Shown: piece after piece, positions 1-11,446 of the stretch
Position numbering within the stretch: position 1 is the first letter of the stretch
How the letters are laid out: each line of letters starts with the position of its first letter
NCBI GenBank assembly: GCA_030770545.1
Contig: JAUCMP010000028.1
Location: 15,317,001-15,381,000 of the forward strand
DNA length: 64,000 nt
Reading direction: 5' to 3'
Source of the DNA: Macropodus opercularis
Lineage: Eukaryota > Chordata > Actinopteri > Anabantiformes > Osphronemidae
Notes under the pieces: generated by a model
The model's database searches: none
What the model was told of the DNA's origin: nothing
The model's input: only the letters and a program-made list of their open reading frames with translations
Program-made: the position numbers and the translations under genes

Positions 1-1821
1 TGAGACAAGTATCTTTAGAAAGATAGTGAGAAAGACAAAATCCATATTTGTTGACCTGTGTAAGAGAAAAAGCCTTCAAAACTGTAGTTTTTAAATTATA
101 CATGTTTGCCTTTCACAATAAATACGAAATTGTCACACATTTATTGAAATGAACACACACGAAGAGCAAAAGAAACATCTGTGACACCATGTACAGTTTG
201 TGCGTGTCTGGGTAGGCTGAACTTCAACTGGACTACTGCCATTAGTGCAATTTAGAAACTACGTCAGTAGCTTCACAGAACTGAGACGACGAATCAATTT
301 GGTAGTTTTAACGCTTTCGTGCAAAAATACTGATTGTGAACATGTTCTCTGACTGAAACAACTTGAGAAGGAAACTTTATTTCTGCAGTGAAATGGGTGA
401 AATGCTGAATTCAAACTGTACACAAAACAACATACACCTCTAGCGTTTGTGCTCTCAGGATTTTCCAAAAATGATAAACGCGTCGCGTGCATCGAAGGGA
501 GACGCAACCTCGACCCTGTTAACGACACACTTCTCTCCTTCAGTTCAAACAACCCTTCAGCTGATAATAAACATTTAACCAGTGCAAAATGTCTTCGGTC
601 CATTTTTAGCCCTGCAGTTTAAAGAGCCAATCTAGTCTAATTGAATTTAAACTGAAGTCGTTCCCACTTTTCATGTCAGTTTAATGCCACTAAGTGTTAA
701 ATGAGATTCAATGTGATTTATCTGTTTTAAATTTTAGGTTTGTTTTCATTCCTTCCATGTGAAGATCACGGCAGATGAGAAAGTACAGAGCAGCATCTGT
801 TGTTAGTCAGTGCCTTGCTCAAGGCTTGAGCTGCAGGTTTGTTTCCTGATGTGTGATTATATTAAAGCTTAGGCCAAACTAATAGTCGTACATGTTTCAG
901 TCCATTAACTACTAATTGCATGTATTGTACATCATTTTCAAGTTTTCTTGAAAACAGGATTCTTTAGCAAGCAGTGTTTAATGATCTATTTAATGACGCT
1001 CCGATAAAGACGAGCTTAGACATCTAATTCAAAATGCTTAGTTCATATAGAAAAATAATATGAATTTGTATCATTTGTTTTGAATGTGTACTGCATGAAA
1101 AGCTGTCTTGATATTAGATGCCAGTGCTCACAATGCTTTGAAAGCAGACCCTTACACACACACGTTGCAACAGTCATCTAACTGACAGCTGACTGCAGTG
1201 AATTAGTGAGTTTTCAAGTATTAGCAAGTTGATTCAATAACAAAATGTCTAAAATGCATAGAAACCGGACGTTTCAGTTCACACATCCCTGCAGGCAGTA
1301 ATGAAAACCTGTTATGCAAATATGCTAATTGTTCTGTGCTGTTGCTGTCTCCGGTGTGTTCTCATCACATCGCCCATCATTAATTCATCTCCTGTATACG
1401 AAGTAAGAAAGAAACATTTACAAAAAGATTTTTGTTCCACCAACAAAAAAGCAAGGTGTCACACAAGACACAAAACAAAATGTGTTCTAGACATAATCTG
1501 TCTCTTTGTTACTAAATCCCAAAGTGCTTCAATCCAACTACTAAATATATTCTTTCAAAACAAACCTCACCTGTTTATAAATTGGATGCAAGGTATTATT
1601 TCTGGTTGTCATGACGTAAATTCTAGAACCTGAGCCTTATTAATGACCTCTTTGTGAAATGAAAGAAGCGTCTGATATCCTTTCACTCCCTATAGTCAAA
1701 GAGGGTCCTATTGCAATGCTGGTGCGTGTGCGAGCGCGCTAACAACACAAAGTACTATCGCGCATCGCTGATTGTCTGCATGTGTGCTGTGGGGTGAGGC
1801 GGTGAAGCTGTCCAGTAGCGC
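1..1821 (-). other. ahrr: ahrr 3' UTR and downstream flank
   Basis: AT-rich sequence with no convincing exon on either strand; short ORFs have no recognisable protein. Minus-strand AATAAA hexamers occur at 381-376 and 145-140 and are the nearest candidate poly(A) signals, giving a 3' UTR of roughly 1.4-1.7 kb. No closer canonical AATAAA was seen. Confidence 0.45.
376..381 (-). terminator. Candidate poly(A) signal for ahrr
   Basis: AATAAA on the minus strand (TTTATT on plus), about 1.44 kb past the ahrr stop. A second copy is at 145-140. Either could be used; hexamers also occur by chance in AT-rich DNA. Confidence 0.3.
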
Positions 1822-2908
1822 TCACTGCATGTAAACGTAGGGACTGGACTTGTGCCCTGTGCTCATCCCACACGGCATAACGTTCCTCGGAGCGATCATC
1901 ATGGACTGGCCGGCGTCGCTCTCGGGCCATGGGGGGGAGTCCACGGGCTCCCGTTTGATCGAATGGATCAGGCCGTGACCTTTGAACTCATAAGTGCCGT
2001 GCATGTAGTTCTTGTGAGGGTCCTGCGGATAGACGTGCGAGTCCACGAGGTTGACCGTTTGGCTGCTGCATAGAGAGTCTGAATGAGAGGGTCTCTGGGG
2101 ACTGAACTGGCCGTTGTCTTTGTCGCACTTCAGCATGCGCACAGTGGGATTCCCGTTGTTGACTGCATAGTTGTGATAGCTGTTGTACGGTGGGCTGATG
2201 CCTGCCTTCCCGCGCTGACAGGGCGAGTATTGTGGATCGTAATAATCTGCCTCTGATTTGAGCTGCAGGCCAGAGCTCTGGTCGTACACAGCGTTGTAGC
2301 GGCGGTCGAGGGCGTCTGGGTCGCGGCAGGCCCAGGGCCGCCCGTACGGGTCGGAGCCGTTCTCAGAGTCCGAGTCGTGCTCTACCTTGATGGGCGGCAT
2401 TTCGGGCATCAGGTGGCCGTCGTAGCATTCCCCGTAGCTCTCGCTCTTCACTAGGTCCACGCAGTATGCGTCCGGGTCGGCTGGAATTTGGACGTTCCCA
2501 TATAGCTTAGAGACAAAAACCTCACCACCTCTGTCGCTGTGACAGCTTGGAGAAAGGCGGTACGGCTTCCCGTAGTGGCCAGCCCTGCTCACGCGGTTCG
2601 AGGGTACGTAGCCACCACCCTGGCCTGCTCGGAGGGGACCCGAGCCGGGCCGCATGGGCCAGCTGCCGCCCAAGCCTGGACTGAGACCTTTATGGAGACC
2701 CATGGAGGACTTGCAGTAGTTGAGGGGCTCCTCTTGGTTGTAGTAACCATCAGGGCGATACTTGAGGTTCTCTTTGGAGAGTGGAGTCCAGGGGGTTTGG
2801 TGAGCTCGCTGGTTTCCACTAGGGGTAGAGCACGAGAGGAGGAGAGGGTCTGAAATGTCCCCCATTCCTCCACTGAAGGAGTGACGGCGGAAGTGTTCCC
2901 CTCGATCA
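1822..2908 (-). CDS. ahrr: ahrr coding exon 8 (C-terminal repression domain, stop)
   Basis: 1087 bp; the acceptor CTCCGCTTTACAG is followed by a T that completes the Gly codon begun in exon 7, then DRGEHFRRHSFSGGMGDISD. It codes for residues 314-674 and ends SSPYVYMQ-TGA (1824-1822). It is rich in Ser, Pro, Tyr and Gly. Four psi-K-x-E motifs are visible: VKSE (K467), IKVE (K487), LKSE (K530) and IKRE (K631). The last sits in SIKREPVDSPPW, like human VKREPLDSPQW. Human AHRR is SUMOylated in this tail, which supports repression. The frame stays open upstream of 2908, but that is intron. Confidence 0.94.
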
Positions 2909-5900
2909 CTGTAAAGCGGAGGGGGGGCGTAAAAAGGGTGCGCGAGAAAAAACAATACATTAAGGTCATTAATCACAGCAAAAACAGCTTGTTTCTGTTT
3001 GTGTAAAGATCTTCAAGAACAGGCCATCATCCATTTGGCAATGTCCACAGGTTTAATGTTTTTCCTACTGATTGATGTATGACTCAATATACAAACATCT
3101 AGGTTTGGTTCAGCTCAGTTCATGGGAGAATCGTTTCAAACTCTTCTGACTCATCTTTTCCAGGATCGGCCTTATGTATAAATTGAGAACAGAGTCAGAT
3201 CAATAACTGCCAGAGCTTCGGGTTTATAGACAGTCACTGCAGTGTATCGTTTTGTCTTCAAATCATTTTTCTGACCTCATGATTTGCTGGTGACTCGTTT
3301 ACCTGTGGACGTCTGCCTGCCACGTTCAGTCAGAGCAGAAGATTTTTCTCTGATCTCTGAAAATCTGACAACTGGGGGAATTTGTGAATTCGGTGAAAGA
3401 AACTAATATGATTCATGGCGGACGTAAGGAACGGATGAACAGCAGGTCACCGCTCAGTGGCTCGGTGGTGAATCTTTGACTTGTAAATGGCCACAGGTGA
3501 GTCGTGCAGAACTGCTTTGGTCTGATCTCTGGGCTAAATGGTGACATAGTGACTCTAAGTAAAAAAAACCTAAGTCACAGTGTCTTTGGCCTTTAAATGT
3601 TTAAAGGTTTGACCTTTAACTTCTAGCTCCCCCATCAGGGACTTAACAACACGCCAACAAGCATCACCTTCACCTTCAACCGGTCCCGTCTGAAACCTGA
3701 TGTCTCACTACCAACCGGTTGCTACGAATATTCGTCACCGCTCCAGGTAAAGTTCGAATGATGTGAGGCTTCATCCCCTCTTACCCATGCTCCAGCGCTC
3801 CAGCGGCTGCTCCTCCAACCTTGTTTTTCCCCCGCATCAACATGTTCTTCATCTTCATCTCGGTGATGGAAGGCAGCAGGAGGGGTACGGCTATGCAGAA
3901 CAGGGCCAGCTGAGGAGGCACGAGGGCCCCGGAGGCGGACTTCTTCTTCTGGCCGTGGAGGAACTTCAGCCGACCCTGGAACTGCATCGTCTGAGACGGA
4001 AGACAACCGCTTACTGATCTGCGCTTCATGGCACTGAGACTGAACTTGACTAAAATATAGTACTTGGTATATTATCACGTTATCTAATTGCTAATGCCAT
4101 TGTCCATGACACTGTTCTGGCTTTGTCTTATTAGTTGGGTGTCAACACTTCAGCTCAAATCCTCCCGATTGTCCTGTTTCAGTCTGGACCCAGTGGCAGG
4201 CGGTTGGATGCGATGCATCCGGCCACACTGCTGCTGGGCCTGAATTCACCACATGTGCTGCGTGCTACGTGTTTTTTTAACGGCCTATTGGAGCCGTTCA
4301 CAGTATGAGCACTGTGCATTCCATGACAGATGTGATGTCTGTGCTGAATAAAGCTTCTCATCCAATATTTGCTCACTGCTTGGACATAAGTGCTTCTAGT
4401 CTACGTCAGGAAATGACCCTATAGAGCGTCTATTAGGTTGCAAAGAGCTGTGCAACCACAGCTGACTTGATGACAGTGAACTCCACTGACCCTAGAGAAA
4501 TTGTCCAAACCCATATTCTTGCTGGTCTGTCATCAGGACCTTTAGGTTTTCCACTGCCGGTTTCCAAACCACTCCAGTCACAGCCATGAGGGATGAACTA
4601 GGCCCCTATTCTGCTGCTGTCTCCAGGCATCCAATTACCTCGCACTGTCTTGCAATACGACTATAAATACTGTAACTGGGTGCACTACAATTAAGAATGT
4701 TTTGGTACAGCAAACAGGTCATAATACTTTTTACGGGCTTGGGTCTTCTCCCAGAGCGTGGTTAATATGCGCTTCCTGCTTTTCAAAACCAAATCTACAC
4801 TGCACAGCAAGGAATCACAAATCACTCACCAAAAATCCAGATGTGCTGTCCAAAAGGCACCGGACTCTGACTATGAAACATCTGTTGAGAAAGGAGGAAA
4901 ACTCAGGAGGAATTCCTCCGGCCTCTGGAGAATGAAGGAGGCCACTGACTACAAAGTCCTCGCCTGCAATGCAACGGAGACAGATTCAGTGGATTTGTAC
5001 AGTCAAGTGTGTAGCAAATCTACAAAGTTCTTCACACACAGTGATTATTTTCATAGAGTAACTTGGACTTTTATTGGTCAGAACAGTGTCACGTTATTCT
5101 CCGATTACCATCAGTGTTTATGTTGCTAATGTTTGAGCAGAACCTCCAAATCAAGTCCAAATAGAAGATCCGTCACTCACCCGTCCCTGTAGCCAGCTGG
5201 TTGTCCTGGTTTGCAGACGTGCCCTGGTGCTGTGGGGGGCACATGGCCCAGTGGAGCTGGCGTCTGAACTCCTGGCGGTCGTCTATGTGGATGTAATCAA
5301 ACACGTTCTGATGCATCACGTCCGTCTGCGGGCAGAGCACAGTTTGGACTGAGTTTTACGGAGATGTGGAGTCGCTCAGGGACATTTCTAGGTTTTGCCT
5401 CTTCACGCAGCGGCTGGAGTCCTGTCGCTGTGGTGCAGATACAATCAGACCAAGGCATGGCCGTAGACGTTCTCCTGCACACACAGTGCACAGAGGCAGC
5501 GGCATTTCCCCAGCTCATTAAGAGTCTGAGGGCAGCTGCAGGGCCAGCGAGGGCAGCTGTGTTTGTCAAACATCGCGTGACACCGGCTCCTGAACGGCAG
5601 TCGAGACCAGCTCACCCTCGCGCAGTGCGTCGTGCTCCAGCCCACTCAGTTTTTTTCGGCAGTAATTTTGCTTTCTGTCATTCCATGACAGATTCCTCGC
5701 TAAAACATTCAACGTTCTCCTCTTCCCTCTCCTCCCTCCTCCCTGCACTCTCTCCAGAATTTCCACATTGGTGGCACGCGAGGGTTTTTGATCGCCTGCC
5801 CCTGAAAACACAATCCGTTCCCACCGTCTCGGGCAAGCGATTTGTCCTGTGGTTTAGTTCCCTACCGGCAGGCAGGAGACAGACAGATTGAGTGACTATT

Positions 5901-8900
5901 GTTTATGTTTCTCGTAAAAAAAGACAGGGAGGAAAAGAAGAGGGAACATTGGAGAATAAAGAGATATTTTTGCTGCCCTTCAAAGTCTGACTGTCCCAGT
6001 ATAAAGTGGGATCAAAGGCCAGTGGAGGTTTTCTGCTCCGCTCCAGGGCTTTCTTGTGGTGCTACTTAGTGAAGCATTCTCTCTTCTGTTTCTTCATGTG
6101 GGACATTAGGGATAAGTGTCCTTCTGATTATAATTGTGGGAGGAAAGTTATGTGACATGTTGTCAAGGCCTCAGAGGTAAACTATGTGTCTCGAAAACAA
6201 CCAATTGCTGTAGAAAAGGCAAAACGAGCATTTTGATGTCAGGCTCTGAACGATGACACAGCTGGTTTAGAGGAAAACTCAAATCTGCTTCGTTTTAACT
6301 TAATTGTGTGTACAGATAAATTGTGATTCTTCTCCTGACTGTACGTTATTTGAGCGCATGAAACGCTTCGGCTTCGGTTCTTTTTTGCGAGTGATGGCTT
6401 TTTCGCTCCCTGCAATGATTCCCCTTTTGATCCTACCGCACCTAGAGAGCGTCTGCAGGCAGCCTTGGTCACGCACACACTTGTACAAAGCTGATTAGTT
6501 TGCGTTGTTTTCTAGGAAAAGCTACCTGGGGACGTCAGAGTCCTCGTCTTTCCTCTGCACAGGCACTGAACTGCTGGATAACCTGGTACTTTAGTGCATT
6601 TGAATGCCCTGACTGAGTTGGTGCCAAACAGTCCTGACAGGCGTGGAATCCACTAGATCCCTGTACTGGGCCAATCATGATGATTTGTCCAGTTCATCCC
6701 ACAGATGCTTAACTGGATCGAGCTCTGGTAAAGTGCTCAAAATGGTTGCTGTGCTCCTGTCCATTCGTGACCTAGTTTTGCTCTGTGGCAGCGCATCATC
6801 CTGCTGAAACAGGCCACAGCCACAAGGGAATATGGTTCGTACATGGTCTGCAACAATGTCAGTGGATTGTGCACACGGACGGACCCACGGTTCCCCAGCA
6901 GAACGTTACCCAAGTTCAACTCACTCATACTACTCCCAGCCATCCAGGAGATGCGATTCGCCTCAGGCGGCCTCACAGTAAGTGTGATGCACAAATTTCA
7001 TCAAGAAGGAGCCGTATGTGTAATTATTACACTTAAGGTAAGTTGCCCTCATATTAATAGAAATGTGTAGAGACAGGACACATTTCATCTGACAAACTGT
7101 TGACTGAGCCGCATCTTTTTGCGCCTCACAGTTTCAGCTTCCTTTGTTGGTCTTCATTGGCTCACACGCTCACACACTGTGTCCGGGTTTATATGTCTTC
7201 TTCGTGGCTTCTACGCCACTGGGCTACTGCTCCCGTCTGCTTGTGAGCCCAGTGGGACCCCTGCGTCAGCCCACTGTTTGTCCTGTAGGTGCGTATGCGT
7301 GTGTGAGCGAGCAACGGAGGGATTTTAACAGAGAAAAGCACTTTATTCATGATTTCAGAACCACAGAGCAGGCGGGTCCGTCTGTCTCGGTGTCGTCCAT
7401 TATTAATAACCGACCGGGTGTAGTTGACAGCAGAGAAACGATGCTAAACTGTTGGCCACTTATCACGTGCACTGAACCTCAGGGTAAAACAGAGTTCACG
7501 TTTCTCTTAACTGTGACCCAGCGGGTTCACGGCGCTGCCCAGGTTTACTGTATACGGACATAGTCTGATTACTGTGGCCCAGCAGTAGAAGAGCTCTGAT
7601 CACAATTCAGAGTAAATATATAATAACATCTTCATGTTTTGTTGCTAGGAGCCACGGAGCTGGCACCAGAAAACTCAAACTCCACAACTAGTATCTTGTG
7701 TTTACTTGTACTGAGATACAATAAACCAAAGGAAACAAACAAAGAGTTTCCAATTAAAAAGTAAAGGTTGTGGAGCTTATCCGATCGTACTTCCTTCGTC
7801 ATCTTATGTATTTTGATTCATATTCATTTCCTGTATTTCAGTATGAAGACACACAGTAATAACATTTAACTCATGGTGTTGCACATCGAACATCTGACTT
7901 AGTTCCACTCACCTGATGAAATCCAAGATAGTCCACGATGGTGGAGGAGGCGTAGAAGACCATCCCGTCGCTGCTCACCACCAAGGCGAACCCCGTCAGC
8001 GACTGCACGCAGACACAAGCACACACGCGCACAACATAAATAAGTGGTGACTCAGGGCAGCTCATGCAGCAAATACTCAAGAGACACAACTGAAAACAAC
8101 AAGCTGAATTTCATCTGTGCCACTTTTGTAAAGCTAATTACAGAGGACATGATTCACATTTAATATGCAAGTAACAGACTGAATCGCTTTTATTTATGAC
8201 TCAAATGTGGCTACACTCATTATTGTACAATCATTTTTTAAGGCAGAGACAAAACGTAACCAGAATTGAACTCAACTCAACTTTTTACAGCTCAGGGTCC
8301 AATAGCTCCACAATACTTTGAGGAGTAAATAGCAATAAAAATGAAAAGAAGATAGAATAATACAACACTGAACAAGGACAAAAGACAGATGGTCGTGGAA
8401 ATGAGAGGCCTTAATAAAACATACTGATTTATAACGCAAAGTGCTGCTTTTGAAATCATATTTTCTGGATTTAATCTAGATTCGTGGTGTTTTTAAAGAA
8501 ATGAACTTGAGACGATGTACACACCATTTTCCTGCTCTTTGAATTGATGTATTTCATAAGTTAGAAACCTTGATAGTTAAGTCTGTTTGATTGATAACAT
8601 GCTTTGATTTGTGATTCCAAACACTATGATTCAAAGCAGAGACGCTCCACACACAAGCGCGGCTCCGCTGCTGCTCTGCTCTCCGCACACTCACAGCGCA
8701 GCATGCAAGGGGGAATAGACAAGTGTTGATTAAAAAGAACATTTGAAATAAATACACAACTGGCTTCAGTCAAATAAGGAGGGATGGACAGATGGAGCGC
8801 TGGCGAAGAAAGAAAGCATGGAAAGGGGCCGTGGGCTGGGGGAGAGGCCTTCAGTGTGTGCGCGCCCACAGCTGTGATAGCGTGACAACTGCAAGGCTAC

Positions 8901-11398
8901 TTAAGTTGCGTGACTGCTGCTGCCAGAGTCTGTCACCTCTATTTTACTGCGAGACTACGCAGGTCTTCCCTGTTGAGTGAGCGAGTGAGTGTGTGTCTGT
9001 CTGTGTGTATATCCGATGTTGTATTTATCCCACGGGCCTCTAAATTCACACCCGAGCTTATTTTTCTTCTCCTCCTCCTCTTAACCTTCACCGTCTCCTC
9101 GCGGTGATCTGAAAGCTTTAGCGGCGAGCGGCTCGGCCACGCTGACCACACAGCTGTGGACCCCCACTGTGACAAAGCCTTACGCTGATGGAAGGAGGTG
9201 TAGAAAACCCAGAGAGGCTCGATGCGGGTGTTGTTCGACAGACACATGTTCAGGACGTTCAGGGGAGACTGACTCTTCTCTTGGGGTTTCACCAGGAAAC
9301 GACTAGTTTTCAATCAATCTGTTGCCGAGTTTATTTGGGTTTATTTCGTCAGGTCTTTAACTATTGTCACAGGACACTTTTATTTGTAAAAGACTTTTTA
9401 ATCTTTTTTAATCGCCTGAAAGCCTTGGACCAGGCAGACATTGTTATGTGTATTCTGTGTTGATTGCATTAATATGCTTTTCAAAATAGGACAAATGAAT
9501 TACAGTTGTGTCTGGTGAGTACATTGTTCACGTCTCAATCCATTCAAATAAACAGCCATCGTTTGGGCTGGAATAGGTCCAGATAAGTCCAATTCCAATG
9601 TAGTTGAGACACGGAGAACTGGAAAGAACAACCACGCATTGTAACAATTATTATTCAGTTGTTAATACGAAAACGACCGACCACGCCCACGCAGGAGTCG
9701 TTTGAAGTCGGAAGAGCCGTTCTGATCTCTGCTTAGTATGTTTTCTCCATTCACGTTTCCGTTAGTTCCTCACATACTCCAGCCTTTAGGTAATGGAAAC
9801 AGGCACCTGCTGCCGGCCTGCTCCACCACATATCTGCAACAACACGCCCCCCCGGCTCCCATGGCTGCCCATGGGACACGAAAAGCTTTGACTTTGCACG
9901 CAGAACTCAAAGTATATGTCGCTGGTGAGTCTTTTCTCCTGACAGTCAAAAGCCAGATCTTGAGGCCATGACAAACACAGCAGTTTACGTTCTTTATCAA
10001 TTCAAGCCTGTTACTTCATGTTTTGTATTTTATACTGTATGGCACATGCTGCTTCTTATGCAATACAATATATTTATTATGTAAAACTGCAAAACCTCAT
10101 ATTGGCCAAACACACGCACACAGTCTTACACGTGCAATGCCCACTACACACAAGCACACAAATATCAGAGTCTCTCAGGATCCCATCACCATAACAACTA
10201 ATGCACAGTTTGCTGGAGTATGAGGCTTCCAGTCCGGGCTGAGTCACGCAATGGGAGGCAGCACATCACCGCGGTCAATCGAGCCTTGTTTACCGAGCCA
10301 CTGCCACAGCCCGACGCGCTAACACAGGCCAATGGATCAAGCTCTGCTCTGCATATTCGCATTCGCAGTAGTTTTGGTCATTTTGTGCGGCAATTTGTTG
10401 CTTGACACACACACACACGCTCACTTACACAGACACACACAGTGGTTGCTTTACTGAATGTGTATAAACCGTCTGATGCTTGAGCAATGTGGCGTATCCA
10501 GGAATCTAACACACAGCGAACTAAAATACAGACAATCACGTAAAAGTGTGTGACTATGTTTATAACCAAGTCCCACGAGAACCCTCCCTCCTTCCTCATA
10601 CTGACTTACTGAACATTTGAGGTAATTATGCTAAAGGTAAATATTATTAGGTTCAGCCCAATATTACACACATATAACACAAATAGCCGTGAGGTGGGTT
10701 CTTACTTCCAGGAGGAGGCTGCTTTCATTGACAGTGGTGCCCAGCGTGAGGCTCTCTTTCCTGGGCTCGGGGTTTGAGGATGGTGAGCTGCTGATGTGCT
10801 TCCTGGAGGATTTGTCTTGGCTCACTATAAAAAAGAACAAGCGTAGAGAAAACTCAGTCAGCTCATTTATGTTAAAACAACTTACATGTAGATCAACATA
10901 ATATGTGCTGTTTTACTGCAGTACGGTCTGGACCAGGACTCAGGCTCAGCATTAATACCAGGTATTAGTCTGCACATTAACACCAGGCATTAGTCTGAGC
11001 CGTAGGCCGGTCTAACAGGACAAAACTGTGTCGGGTTTCAATGACTTTCCTCTCACACGCTATGGCCGAGTTTCACACTCACATCACCAGCGTAGAGCAG
11101 TTTTTCAAACTGGGTAACTTGAAATTCAGACCTTTGACCTTTACCAAAGAAAACAAACAAGCACACATCACACCTGCTCCCCTCACATACAACATATGAG
11201 TAAACGTCCACCACCACACTGCGTGTTTACGTGTAATTAGCTTATGACCATGTCGTGCAGAACTGCTACGTGTGTGTGTGTTTAAAGCATGTTTGCGTGT
11301 TTCTCTTATGGGTTTGCTGTGAAGGGGGCATGTGGTTCAATCCGAGAGATCAGCCCTTCGCTCCATCACTCACTGCTGCACGCACAGATTAGTCACGC

Positions 11399-11446
<48 letters not shown>

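Noticed and set aside
2909..2976. Extension of the 384-residue ORF upstream to an ATG at 2976
   Set aside because: A splice acceptor (CTCCGCTTTACAG) lies at 2909 and its phase fits exon 7 exactly; the extra residues do not resemble AHRR.
4000..5180. Apparent absence of the AHRR exon encoding the end of PAS-A
   Set aside because: First scan found none, but the minus strand at 4830-4963 encodes it with correct phases; the gene is complete.
5364..5891. 175-residue plus-strand ORF
   Set aside because: It has no recognisable domain, lies in ahrr intron 4 on the opposite strand, and is of a length expected by chance.
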